From Tretioscincus oriximinensis (Eukaryota > Chordata > Lepidosauria > Squamata > Gymnophthalmidae): a stretch of DNA of 64,000 nucleotides. Shown piece by piece: positions 23,641 to 35,116 of the stretch. The DNA lies in contig JAJVDF010000449.1 of NCBI GenBank assembly GCA_022410635.1, positions 261,451 to 325,450 of the forward strand, written 5' to 3'. The notes beneath the pieces were generated by a model. It was not told where the DNA came from. It did no database searches and saw nothing but the letters and a program-made list of their open reading frames with translations. The position numbers and the translations under genes are program-made. Position 1 is the stretch's first letter; every line of letters begins with the position of its first letter.

Positions 23641-24539
23641 TCCTATGCCACTTCACTTTCCCACTCACAGCTGACTGCCTTTTTGGGTAGGCATGTAAGA
23701 TAACTAAGTGGGAGAGATTTACAGTCTCCCCTTATTGAGGTTGTGAATAGGAGGAATGATGAGAAGTAAAAGTTATTTACTAACTTGTTCTTTACTAACA
23801 ACAAAACAGAGGAGTGAAATATTAAATACAACATGGAGATCAGCAATACAATAACATTAAAATGGAGAAAAACAGTAAGAAGCATCTGGGCTAGGGAAAC
23901 CAATACCTGTAGTTCTCAGTCCCTACCTCTTCTATTTCACAGCTACGTTCCCAATAACTAGGGTTGCCATACATCCCAGAAAACCAGGAATGTCCTGGAT
24001 TTGTGGACAAGAAGTTTGTCCCAGCTGGTTTAGTAAAAATCCTGGTTTTCCACCCCAATGTCAGGAAGAAGAGGAGGGAGGGAGGTGGTTCTCTCCACCT
24101 ACATGCTGCCACTGTAAGCCCGGCCCAGGCCCTAGCCCAGGCTGGCTGCTTATTCCCTTCCAGCTTGCCACAGGTTAGATCAGGTGACAGCCACGATGGC
24201 GGGCAGGTTAAGCAGGTTATTAGCCACAAGCAAGCAGACGCCCGGGCTCTCTTCCCAGGTAAGGAGGTTACCAGAAACAAAGCAGGATGGTGGCAGTGCC
24301 GTCTTTCATGGGGGCTCCCAGAGAGGACATTTCAGCTGGTGCATGAGAAGCAGCACCTGCTGAGATGGCCTCTTGGTACACCCACATATTGAAGATCCAG
24401 AACTGCTGGTCTGCTTTTGTTTTGTTTTGGGGAGAGGGGTAACCCTGCTCCCAGCTTGGTAGTGCAGAGGCAGTGTGGCAACTTAGCACATGGGGGCTTG
24501 CAAGTTGGATTTTTTCCAACAATATGTGCATGCGCTACT

Positions 24540-24900
24540 GATGCACGCAGGCTTCTTCGAGGAAAACAGAAAGACTTGGTGAGGAATTGGAACATAAGAG
24601 GAGCTCTGTGGAATCATATGTGGTGGGATTGCCCAGAGATTAAAAAAATTGGGGCAATGGTGAACAAAATTTTGGTAACTATTTTAAAAATAGACATCTC
24701 TCTCACTCCAGGCATAGTGTTTCTTTTTCTATTTGGATATTATAAAACAACAAGGATATCCCCAGATGAGAGATCTGAATATTTTTGGAACCTCTATAAA
24801 TTTAGCTCATATACATACTACAGCGGGGATCAATTTAGATATATTTTGGTTACAGAACAATGCTTGATATTCTTTTATAAATAAATATTCTATCAAAAAT
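24540..24900 (+). mobile_element. L1 ORF2 C-terminal remnant, sense
   Basis: Encodes L-W-N-H-M-W-W-D-C-P-E-I, the His-Cys half of the L1 C-terminal motif, then a degenerate tail with stops. Confidence 0.6.
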
Positions 24901-25149
24901 AAGAGAAAAGTTGGAATGAGAAGAAATAATACATTAAAAAGTGAGAGGGGAAGGCAAATTAATGAAATTAATCTACAATAAAATTATTATAAATCAATAT
25001 AATAATTTACAACTCTGAACCGATTCTGGATAACTGCATTAAACATTCCACAGACAAAGTGGGACCAATGGTTCAATTCATGATTAACTGTAAAGGATAA
25101 TAGAATAATGGAAACCAAACTGAAATTAATCTCCAAATGGTACAGATTC

Positions 25150-25735
25150 CCTAATTAAATGGCCCACATTATGAATACAACACCTTTATGTTGGCACTGC
25201 AGTAACATTAGGGGAGATTACTTACACATGTGGGCATTCTGTCCTAGATTAACTCAGTTCTGGAATTTAATTGCCCACAAATTGCAAGAGATTACAAATA
25301 TTGATGTCCCTTTGAATCCTGATTTTTGGATTTTTGGTGGACTCGATACTTCAAATTTACCGTTGACTTATTAAATACTCCATCTTTGCCGCACGTTTGG
25401 TCATTGCAAAGGCATGGAAAGACGCTTCATCTTGGACCTTAAGAGAATGGCTTACATATCTATTAAGTTTTATGAAATTCGACCTTATACTGGAAAAAAG
25501 ATTAATACATATTGGTGTACAATTACGTCATTCATGGCTCCTAAAATGGCACTATCCCGGCAAGACCAATTTGTTTATGATACCGTTACATCCTTTATGG
25601 AATTGAGATTTTTTTCCTAACTGTATGATTTTCCTTCCTGTCTGTTTTGAGGGTGGGCGAGGTTTAGGGTGTCTTCATTTATGTAATATGTTTTGTATTG
25701 TTTATCTTAAAATTATTTTAAAAAAAATTCCCAGG
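25150..25735 (+). mobile_element. L1 ORF2 C-terminal remnant and 3' end, sense
   Basis: Frames at 25159-25374 and 25397-25606 carry L-C-W-H-C ... Y-L-H-M-W-A-F-C-P and then A-K-A-W-K-D-A-S-S-W-T-L, matching in order the intact copy at 9697-10828. A frameshift separates them. The A-rich end is near 25733. Confidence 0.8.
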
Positions 25736-26399
25736 ACACATAGAAAAGTGTGCTCTACTGCAATCTCTCCTCACCACAGTGAAATTGCTGATAGCACAAC
25801 CCTGGAAACAGACAGATCTCTTTACTAAATGGAACTGGATGGCTTCTCAGAATTCCTCAAAAATGGGGAGCTTTGTTTGAGGTGGTGAAATCTTTCATGG
25901 CATCCTTCTGCAAACAGAAATTGGTTATCCTACATAAGGAGAAGGGGGAAAATATTTCTACCTGGGAGCCCCCAGTTTTCACAGATGGTCTTTTCCAGAT
26001 TTACTTACCTTTTTCTTGCAAAAAAATAGAATCAGTTGTATCATTGAATTGTTCAGTGATGTAGAAATTGCGGTATGGTTTATTGTAAAGAAGGCACTTT
26101 TCAATCAATGTATTATTAGAAAATGTTTATTTGGATTTGTTTCTAATCCACTAGCTTGTTATACCAATGCAAAACCATGTTCAGTAAAGGATCTGAAAAA
26201 AAGCCCAAAACTATATAGGGGTAAGAATAAGATTGAGATTACTGTAAGACCCTATAGCCAGTATACTGAATATTATATTACTAGAGAGAGAGTGGGGGGA
26301 AGAAGAGAAAAAAGGGAAATTGTTTGAAACACTGTATAAGTGAATGTTATGTGTTTTTGTTATGATGTGTATTAAGAAAAACAATAAAGTGTTTTAAAA

Positions 26400-27125
26400 G
26401 CAAAATAAAAATACAGTGATATATCCCAAACCTTCATGCAGCAGGGGGCTTTATGAACAAAGACAGAACTGCAACTGAGTTTTATGTAAAGAGAAGAGAA
26501 AGAACAGATTTTTCAGTCTCTCGTGTATGTTTACTCGACTGTCTCACTTTTCTCAATTGTGTTTGTGCCTTAAGAGAGTCTAAACAAATATTATTTGCCT
26601 CTTTTTGTATGTCCACATCTTAAAGCACACTCATTAACATGATTCAGTTTTATGGGGATTATCTGCAGCCTGGACCTACGTTAGAAATGCAGCAACTGGT
26701 CCTACATTAGAAATGGAACAAAATGTTCTGATGTGCAAATACCTATCAATAATTTGCACACATTGAACTAATTCCTATCTGCAGTGCCTCCAAACTGCAG
26801 CCTTGGAGATACCGCTGAGATTGCAGTACCAGCACCTCTTTTCCGACAGCTCCAAAGCTATCATTTCAAGCAACCCTGGAGTTGCTTTTGCAAAGTCCTG
26901 AAACCTCAGACTGAAATCTGCACTTCTGAGGCACTCTAGATCCAATCTGCTGCAACAATATCATTTATGTCTAACTGCAAAGACCTGCTGTGCTTCAAAC
27001 ACATTGCCGCTAATGTCTTTTAGCAGGGTTACTACACATGTAGTACGTTAATGTGCTGTGCATTAATGNGCTTTAGGGAACTGTTATAATACTTCTGATG
27101 TTATCACTGTTCCCATGCAGACAAT
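26400..27125. other. Intergenic, no feature recognised
   Basis: The stretch before it (26340-26420) ends with AATAAAG and an A-rich run, possibly another retroelement 3' end. The rest is not assignable by eye. Confidence 0.35.
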
Positions 27126-27472
27126 GGCTGTGTGAACATGACTGTTTTCCACCGCGTTCGTNGTGCAATCAGNAATCTCGAGCACATGTGTTAAGCGTTT
27201 TTCAGTAGTCGACCCGCAATAAATGCCATTTTTCCCGGAAAAAAACTATTGCTCTGATATTCAGGCATTATTCCAGAACCCCCCCATTGTTTCTATTGGC
27301 TGTTGCGGGTAAAAAAAAATGATCGGACTGCACTGCAATGAGGTCAATGAGTGATGTTACGGAATTGGAGCATTGGCCATGGAATATACATGGAATATAG
27401 CACGGACACTCAGTTGCTATATTCTGGATTATAGTTTTGTAACGGTCTTTAAANCATTGTGCGCATGCAGCC
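27126..27472 (+). mobile_element. Non-autonomous inverted-repeat element, GTGTGCAC family, copy 3
   Basis: The ends GGCTGTGTGAACATG and TGTGCGCATGCAGCC are imperfect inverted repeats. The interior aligns with copy 2 without the L1, so this copy shows the empty site of that insertion. Confidence 0.7.
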
Positions 27473-29210
27473 TATGTGGAATAGTAAGCTCCTTAAAGCA
27501 CATTATCAAGTCAGAAGGTCTTTATTACGTTTGGTNGTATCAAGTCTGTAGTAATGGAGTTTTAGATTCAGTATTAGAAATGTGTAGGTTCTGGATTGAT
27601 AAGAATGTCAAAAACGATAGAATTAAATTTAAATTTAAGCTGGTTAATAATAGGAAGAGGCTTTTTAAAAATAAGGGTAAAATAATATTTCAGTTATTAA
27701 TAAAAGGAGGGAGATAACAATGGAAATTTAAAATCTGCCCTCAAATTGTAGGGATTGGCTGCTTTTTAGGTTTCTTATTTGGCATGATTAGAAGTTCCCT
27801 TGGTGCATATGTCTAAACAAAGAGATGTTGCTGGCCTCTGAAAATACAGACATTGTGGTTTCCAATGCGGGGCACATGCCACAGAGGGAGGCAATTTGAT
27901 TTTTAAGAGGAGCAATTCAGGAATGAATTATTATATATTATATAAATATATATTGTGATATACACATTTTAAAAATTAGACTTTGGTCTTGTTTAGACTA
28001 AGTTAATAGCCTTTTAGGTCATGGGGGCGGGGGTAATCGGGATTTTAAAGATGCTTAGGTGAGGCACCACTGGTCTGACTACTTTTTTATTGATTTCTTA
28101 AGAACTCTTTAGTATTGGGTGGATGTTTTGATTGTTTAACTGCTATTTGTTCATTCTATCTTTGTACCCATTTAATCTGATTGGTTTGTGCATTTAATTC
28201 CATGTGGGTAGGAGTTAAAGATAGTCATAATTCTAAGAAATCTATCTTGATGTTCCCTTGAAGTAATAAGCAGAAATCAGTTGGCTATGAATTTATACAG
28301 GGTATGAATTATAATTCTAATGACCTTGCTGTGATGTATGCATGAACCTTGCCTTCTGGGCTGTGGGACTGCATAGACTCCCTGCTGTTTGTTCTCCACA
28401 CCTATATTTTTGGATTTCATTCTTGTGCAAGAACAAGTTGAGGAAGATTTGGCATACATGATTTCTGTTAGCATTTTATAATGCAACATATTGGCCAACT
28501 ATCAACTAAATTGTGTTCCATCCTTCTTTTCATTTTGTTTAAGTAATTATAGATTAATTGCCTGTTATGTAAACAGAATATAAGAAGAAATAAAAGAACA
28601 GAAAAAAGATTCTCAAAATTTCTAATTTCACATATAGATTCATAAATGCAAGATAAGCTAAGGCCTCCTCCACATAGAAATGGAAAATCATTTTTAAAAC
28701 AATATTCCAGAATGAATTGCTTGTAACTGACAGCTGGGCAACACACAGTTGAATAACAAGCACCTGCTCTCATATTGACATTGAATTGATGTTTGCCAAG
28801 CCATTATTTGTGGTTACCTCATATTCAGCTGTGCACGTGTATAGGTGGCTATTTTATCTAGAAATCCAAGTGCTTTGTGGGCACCCAGAAGATATAGTCA
28901 TTTTTTGTGCTACTCCAAGAGTTAGGTTTTTCCAGAATAGGAAAAAACACCACTATATACAGTCTACGTATAGCCACACCAGAATGGTATATTTAAACCA
29001 TTTCTGGACAGGACCCAAGTATAGTTATAGTCATCATTTGTTGTAATAAATGTTAGTGTACTCTGAAAAGTTAGTAAATGACATAGGGCACTGAGGATTG
29101 TAATATATATATCCTTATGATCCTGTTTTTGTTATTTTGGCAATTTGTGACTTTCAGTTACGGTAAGTTGCAAATTGTATAAACTCAACAACACTTTAAT
29201 TCATAGCCAT
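27473..29210. other. Intergenic, no gene recognised
   Basis: AT-rich. Short frames at 28468-28773 (minus) and 28786-29046 (plus) have no recognisable family. Confidence 0.4.
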
Positions 29211-29347
29211 ATACCATTTCAGTTTCCCTGAAAATAAGATAGAGTCTTACATTAATTTTTGATGCAAAAGATGCTTATTTCAAAAATTCTGAAAAATCAT
29301 GCTTGGGCTTATTTTGGGGGAGATCTTATTTTGGGTGAAACACGGTA
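29211..29347. mobile_element. Short mariner-like inverted-repeat element, about 137 bp
   Basis: The left end TACCATTTCAGTTTCCCTG then AAAATAAGAT is mirrored at the right by ATCTTATTTTGGGTGAAACA then CGGTA. TA is present at both outer edges, as expected for Tc1/mariner. Confidence 0.6.
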
Positions 29348-29509
29348 ATATGTAATATCTTTTATTGTGCCTTTTTAATTTTAATCCATTTTAACACATT
29401 TGTTTTACTATTTTTATAATATTTTCCTAGATATATGAGATACTCAATATATTTGTCCAATCCTTTCTTTCCCAGGAAAGAATGATGACCAGTATTTGAA
29501 ACTCCTAGC

Positions 29510-29790
29510 TGAAGAAGAAGAAGAACTTGGTTCTTATACCCCCCTTTTCTCACCTTTCAAAGGNACTCAAAGCGGCTTACAAGGATATATTTTTGCCTGA
29601 AGGCTTCCATTCTATCTTCCCCACCAGGCTCTGGTGGTTCCCATGTATCTACTTGCAGTCAGTTGCAATTTTTTGCAATTCATGCTTTTGAATAGCTGGG
29701 TTGGCTAGAGCTACAGGCTAGTGGAAGGTGCTCACCCCTCCCCACGCCCCACACAGGGCTTCGAAACCCCATCTCCCAGGCACAGATGAT
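29510..29790 (-). mobile_element. tRNA-headed SINE, antisense
   Basis: It has the same body as the SINE at 47690, with (GAA)n at the left edge. The tRNA-like head at the right is truncated and changed. Confidence 0.8.
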
Positions 29791-30245
29791 TTGATTACTT
29801 GTGTGGTTACCATGTTCTCATCCTTGGCACTGAGGATTAGGAGAAAATTTTAAATTTTACCAATGNATTTTAAAGTTAATACTTTTATCCCTATATACTA
29901 AATTGAATAACTTATTTTGTATTGCTGGTTGCAGGCCGTAATAAATAAACTGATTGAATGAATATATTTGTTCCAAACAGAGGTTTCCAAAGTGTGTTCT
30001 TTCCCAGGCACAGTGAGTCACTTGTCCCTTCTTGTCGGGTTGTATAAAGACTTGGAGGATCATAAGAAGATTTACTCCATTCTCCCTTATCTTCACTCCT
30101 CCTTTGCACTATTTCCCTAATTCCCACTTCCACCGGATCCGCTTTCCTCTCGCTTCNTTTGTCACTTTTTTCAGCAGGGAGTGAATCAGGAACAATATGA
30201 GTGGGAGGTTTGGAGACAAGGAATGTAGGGTGTGTGGATAAAAGT

Positions 30246-30530
30246 CCAGCAAGGGGGACTTGTAGCACTTTGCAGACTAATTAGATCAGGGGTGGGCAAT
30301 TAATTTTTCCCAAGGGGCCGCATGAGAAATTGGGGTGGTTTTAGAGGGCCGGATTAATATAGTTAACTCAGTTCTACCCAATACTGTATATAACTCTGAG
30401 NTAAGAGGGGCGGGCNGGTCAGAGACAGTAGGAGGGCCGCATGTGGCCCTCGGGCNGCCANTTGCCCAGGTCTGAATTAGAGGAAGGCAGTGGTATGAGT
30501 TTTCATAGACAAGTCTACTTCTTAATAACA
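30246..30530 (-). mobile_element. Penelope-like terminal segment, antisense, interrupted by a hAT element
   Basis: The left piece (GTCCAGCAAGGGGGACTTGT then GCAGACTAATTAGA) and right piece (GGTATGAGTTTTCATAGACA then AGTCTACTTCTT) join into the family's terminal segment once 30287-30474 and one 8-bp repeat are removed. Confidence 0.6.
30287..30474. mobile_element. hAT-type non-autonomous element, 188 bp, second copy
   Basis: It is nearly identical to 20071-20258 and the same length. The flanks AATTAGAT (30279-30286) and AATTAGAG (30475-30482) are an 8-bp duplication with one mismatch. Confidence 0.85.
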
Positions 30531-30545
30531 TCCTTTTCACCAAAG

Positions 30546-30694
30546 AATGAAAACAGACACCCTGTGAAGTAGGTGGGGCTCAGAGAGATATAAAGAGCTG
30601 GGACTGTTCCAAGGTCACCCAGCTGACTTCATGGAGGAGTGTGAAATTGAATCAGGAGACNGCCAGACAAGAGTCCAACACTACACTAAACTGG
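30546..30694 (-). mobile_element. Squamate tRNA-derived SINE fragment, antisense
   Basis: The conserved block GTAGGTGGGGCTCAGAGAGA through CAAGGTCACCCAGCTGACTT matches the core at 15647-15790. A degenerate tRNA-like head follows to the right. Confidence 0.65.
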
Positions 30695-31293
30695 CTTCTT
30701 CAGTTGTCCGTGGGACAAATGCCAGGGACTAACACAATTCTTTCTTTGAAATCTACCAGGGTATGTAGATGGTATTTTCTGGTTTTGAGTAAAATAATTC
30801 CCCCACCACCACAATCACCAGTTTTATAAAAATTCCTATTTTTTTAAATGGAGTTTAACACATTTTTAGTTATTTGGGGTTTCATTGGTTTAAACTTTCT
30901 GGTACTTGCCATACCATTCTTACCCACGATTCCAACTAATTGACCAGTTACAAGTACACAAAGATGCCAGTTACAAGTACACTAAGAAAAAACATTAAGC
31001 CTTAGGAAGCATTTTACTAGCACTGATCTCTAGGCTAAGGAGCATAAGAGCAACACAATGTACTTTTTCAGATAAAGAAGTTTATTTTCTTGTCAGAGGT
31101 CTTAGTTTGTCAAGATTTCTTTTCCTTATTAAAATACTAACTACTAAAGTAATGACTGAACATGAGGAGGTGTTTCTTTATTTCAGCCAAAGACTGGGGC
31201 AATGTTTAAGCAATTGAGTCCCTTTGGGTGAGAAAAGTGGAGTATAAAAACTGAGGTCTTTTCCTACTCCTCTACACAGATTAAGGCTGCAGA

Positions 31294-31351
31294 TTATTAT
31301 TATTATTAATACTATTATCACTATTACTATATTACTGTTACTTATTTATTA

Positions 31352-31434
<83 letters not shown>
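31294..31434. repeat. ATT microsatellite, left of the R4-type LINE
   Basis: Imperfect then pure (ATT)n. It abuts the 3' end of the antisense LINE. Confidence 0.95.
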
Positions 31435-31436
<2 letters not shown>

Positions 31437-32355
31437 TGACATAAAAGCAACAGTACACCACAGCCAACGAGATAGATATGCTGGATTTCGTATCTCAATA
31501 NCACAAAGTCGAACACTTCCCAAGCGTCTAGGACTGTGTGATGTATTTTCGTATGATGCGCGCAGATCCGAGCAAAGTGGCTTTTTGCAATTGACAGATG
31601 GTGATTTTGTCAATGCCAATTGTCTTCAAGTGTTGGGCCAGGTCTTTGGGTACAGCCCCCAGTGTGCCGATTACCACTGGAATCACTTTCACTGGTTTGT
31701 GCCAGAGTCGCTGCAGTTCAATTTTCAGGTCTTGATATCGGCTGAGTTTTTCGTGCTGTTTTTCTACAATTCTACTGTCCCCAGGTATGGCAACATCAAN
31801 GATCCACACTTTGTTCTTTTCCACAATTGTGATGTCAGGAGTATTGTGTTCCAAAACCTTGTCAGTCTGGATCCGNAAGTCCCAGAGTATTTTTGCATGT
31901 TCGTTTTCTGTAACCTTCTCTGGTTTGTGATCCCACCAGTTCTTTGCCACTGGAAGATGGTAGTTCTGGCAAAGGTTCCAGTGTATCATTTGTGCCACAT
32001 AATTGTGCGTCTGTTTGTAGTCTGTTTGTGCAATTTTCTTGCAGCAGCTGAGGATGTGGTCCATCATTTCATCAGCTTCTTGGCACAGTCTGCATTTTGG
32101 TTCATCAGTTGATTTTTCAATTCTGGCTTTGATTGCATTTGTCCTGATAGCCTGTTCTTGTGCAGCAAGTATCAAGCCCTCTGTTTCCTTCTTCAGCAAA
32201 CCATTTTTCAGCCATAGCCAGGTCTTTTCTTTGTCAACTTTTCCTTCGATTTTATCAAGGAACTGTCCATGCAAGGCTTTGTTGTGCCAGCTGTCCTCTC
32301 GAGTTTGTATTGCTGTTTTCCGGTACTGATTTTTTGTTTGCTGGGCTTTGAGTAC
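31435..32355 (-). mobile_element. R4/Dong-type LINE, 3' part with endonuclease domain, 5'-truncated
   Basis: A single minus-strand frame runs from the truncation near 32350 to the stop at 31528. It encodes a zinc-finger motif (C-R-L-C ... D-H-I-L-S-C-C), then P-D-I-T-I-V ... D-V-A-I-P-G-D and K-L-S-R-Y-Q-D-L-K. This is the layout of the restriction-like endonuclease C-terminal to the reverse transcriptase in R2/R4-clade LINEs. The frame is interrupted only by two n positions. ATT repeats flank it on both sides, fitting the TAA-repeat target preference known for Dong/R4 elements. Clade naming is inference. Confidence 0.8.

Positions 32356-32428
<73 letters not shown>
32356..32428. repeat. TTA microsatellite, right of the R4-type LINE
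   Basis: A pure (TTA)n tract continuing the target repeat on the other side of the LINE. Confidence 0.95.
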
Positions 32429-32817
32429 TGACAACTCTAGTTAAGAGGCTGTCTCTTAATCTGAAGCTGGGCTGTTCCAAGGTTGCACACCACCAGGTCA
32501 ACATATTTAATGAGTGTGTAAACGAAGAATTTTTAACTGGAGTTTCCTCTTCGACACACCCAAAGCTGCCTTTCTTTTTATAGCAACCCAGCTTTTTATA
32601 GCAACCTTATGAAGCATTCTTTGATCTGATAACCTGGGTGGTTCTGTGGAGAACAGACCTGGAAGTGTGTGAGGGGAAAATCTACCTTTGCTCCCTCCTT
32701 TGGGCTCCATCAGTCAGGCCCTGTGGAGGCTGAGCCAGTATAGTTTGGCCATCCACACGCTAATATAGACTATGGCAGGCCCTAGCATACAGATGGCAGA
32801 CTCCTATTGCAGTCATA

Positions 32818-33117
32818 AGAAGAAGAAGAACTGGGTTCTTATACCCCGCTTTTCTGGCCTTTCAAAGGGACTCAAAGCNGCTTACAAGGATATATTTTGC
32901 CCAAAGGCTGACATTCTATCTTTCCCACCAGGCTGTGGTGGTTCCCATGTATCTACTTGCAGTCAGTTGCAATTTCTTGCCATTCCTGCTTTCGAATAGC
33001 TGGGTTGGCTAGAGCTACAGGCTAGTGGAAGGTGCTCACCCCTCCCCACGTCCCACACAGGGCTTCGAAACCCCATCTCCCAGGCGAGAGACGGATTCCT
33101 TAGCAACAAAGCCTCAG
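32818..33117 (-). mobile_element. tRNA-headed SINE, antisense, next to the UGCG CpG island
   Basis: Has the shared SINE body with (GAA)n at its left edge and a tRNA-like head at the right (minus strand). It ends about 100 bp before the GC-rich promoter region begins. Confidence 0.8.
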
Positions 33118-33262
33118 CCAGGCCAAGAAGCAGCATGCGGAAGAGCTGACGCTGGGATGCCAGGCAGCCCCGATGAGGCACGAACGACTGAGGAGAATCA
33201 AGAATCGTTCTGGGAGAAAAAGGAAGGATGAACCTCCCTGGCCTCTCACTTTCGGCAATTAG

Positions 33263-33270
33263 TGACGTCA
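33263..33270. promoter_or_regulatory. Consensus cAMP-response element (TGACGTCA)
   Basis: This is a perfect palindromic CRE octamer at the upstream edge of the CpG island, about 700 bp before the UGCG start codon. Functional use is inferred only from the exact consensus match and its position. Confidence 0.45.
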
Positions 33271-33330
33271 CCGGAACGCTATTCCTTTTCTTTCTTCCCT
33301 CCGCTCCACACAGTGAGTCCGTCAGACTCC

Positions 33331-33338
<8 letters not shown>

Positions 33339-33368
<30 letters not shown>

Positions 33369-33416
33369 CCCCCCCCCCCCCCCCCCCCCCCGGCGCGGCG
33401 GCCCCCCTCCCCCCCC

Positions 33417-33457
<41 letters not shown>

Positions 33458-33580
33458 CCCGCCCGGCGCGGCGCGGGGGGGCGGGGGGGGGGGGGGGGGG
33501 CGGGGCGGGCGGGCGAGCGGGGGGGCGGGGGGGGGGGAGGGGGGGGGGCAGCGGCAGGGGGGGGGGGGGGGAGGGGGGGC
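33339..33580. repeat. CT run followed by long C and G homopolymer tracts
   Basis: A (CT)n stretch leads into near-pure C runs and then G-rich runs broken by short CG motifs. Such tracts are hard to sequence, so exact length and base calls here are doubtful. Long open frames on both strands are composition artefacts. Confidence 0.85.
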
Positions 33581-33966
33581 AGCAGGGGCAGGGGCGGCAG
33601 CGGGGGAGTGGGGGCGGGGGCGGCGGCGGCGGCGGGCGGGCGAGGGGCCAGGCAGCCGGGGACGCGCGCCTTGGGGGAGCCCACAGAGCGTGTGTTTGCG
33701 TCAGGGGCGGAGCGGCCTGGCCGGCGAAAGCGGCAGCAAAAACATACCTCCTGCGGGAAAGCGGCGAGAAGAGGGCGAAGGAGAAAGGAGGCGGTCGGGC
33801 GGGCGGTCGGGCAGCTCTTCCGAGGGGAGCTCCCACTACGTGAGGCGCCGGCGGCGGGCAGGCGGGGCACCGTTGCCCTTATCGATTCGCCGCCGCCTGT
33901 GGGGACTCGGCCGCCTGGCTCCCTTTCTGCCCCCGCGCGCTCCTCTTCGTCCTCCTGGCGGGGCTG

Positions 33967-34064
33967 ATGGCGGGGCTGAACCTGGCCCTGGAGGGTCTCG
34001 CCATCTTCGGGCTCGTCCTGTTCCTGGTGCTGTGGCTCATGCACTTCATGTCCATCATCTACAC
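33967..34064 (+). CDS. UGCG: UGCG coding exon 1 (residues 1-32 and two bases of 33)
   Basis: It encodes the N-terminal signal-anchor, which has the hydrophobic run from L11 to Y32 and the W-L-M-H-F-M motif typical of the enzyme. The donor is gtaagt at 34065. The start has G at +4 but C at -3, so the context is only moderate. The exon sits inside the CpG island. Confidence 0.96.
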
Positions 34065-34938
34065 GTAAGTGAGGCCTCCTCCGGCCGCCGGGGCTGCTTC
34101 GCCTCCTCTCCGCTCGCTCGCTCGCCCGGCGGCCGCTCCGCCTCTTTCCCCTCAGGCTAAGGGGGAGCGGACGGCGGGCACAGCCGCGGCGCCTAGGGGA
34201 AGGGAAGGGCCTGCTGCTGCTGCTGCTGCTGCTGCTCCCCCGGGGCTCCTGGCTGCCCTGCCCAGCCCAGCCCAGCCCATAGCGGCTGCGGGACCCCCAG
34301 GGCCTGGCCGGGCGGTTCCTTGGGCCCCCTGCGCGACCCCTGGGCCTGGGGAGCCCCGGAGAATCCCCCAGCCCCCCCCCCCTTCCCCACGACGGGGCCC
34401 GCGGCAGCAGCGGCAGCACAGGATGCGCAAGCGAGGGCTGCCATAAAAAGCCCGCAGGTGAGCTGCCCTCTAATGGGTGTGGAAAAGGGGAAATGTCAGG
34501 GTTTTTTTTTTTTTTTTCTCAGGAAGACGGAAGCTGGATTTTTAATTATTAACGTTTACTTAATTTATATAGGCATTAAATTATAGGTCTATTATATAGG
34601 CCTATATAAATTAAATTAGATATATAATGAAAGTAGATAGATAGGTGTTTTTTATATATATATTGTTAGCTCTTTATAAATTAACTAAACCTTCATAATA
34701 ATAATAATATAATAGTAATTAAAAAGCCATAGTCTACACTAGCATGTAGATTGAGAGGCCTTTTTCTGAGATATAGCCCAGTATAAGGATGGGCTGGCGG
34801 CGGGAGAACCAAAATGCCTCCGCACATCAATAGGCAAAATATAATTAGATAAATATTTATATTTATATTTATATTTATATATATATTTATATTTATCTAA
34901 TTACCTAATATATATATATATATTAGATAATTAGACAA

Positions 34939-34983
<45 letters not shown>

Positions 34984-35050
34984 TAGATATATAATATAAA
35001 TTAATAATAATTAAAAATCCATCTTCCCTTCTTGTAAAAGAGATTGATTT

Positions 35051-35116
<66 letters not shown>

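Larger units (their letters stand above)
33220..34450 (+). promoter_or_regulatory. UGCG: CpG-island promoter, 5' UTR and exon 1 region of UGCG
   Basis: The sequence changes abruptly from AT-rich repeats to a GC- and CpG-rich block that surrounds the UGCG start codon. No TATA box is visible near the start, as is usual for a housekeeping island promoter. The transcription start cannot be fixed by eye. The island includes a CT dinucleotide run (33339-33365), long C and G homopolymer tracts (about 33367-33580), and a CTG/CAG-type run near 34211-34235 at the start of intron 1. Confidence 0.8.

Noticed and set aside
31294..32428. Direct repeats on both sides of a unique segment, considered as a CRISPR-like or satellite array
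   Set aside because: The repeats are a plain ATT microsatellite and the middle encodes a LINE endonuclease.
33228..34419. Long Pro/Gly/Arg-rich frames on both strands of the CpG island (up to 365 codons)
   Set aside because: They arise from C and G homopolymers lacking stop codons. Only the short frame from 33967 matches a protein (UGCG exon 1).
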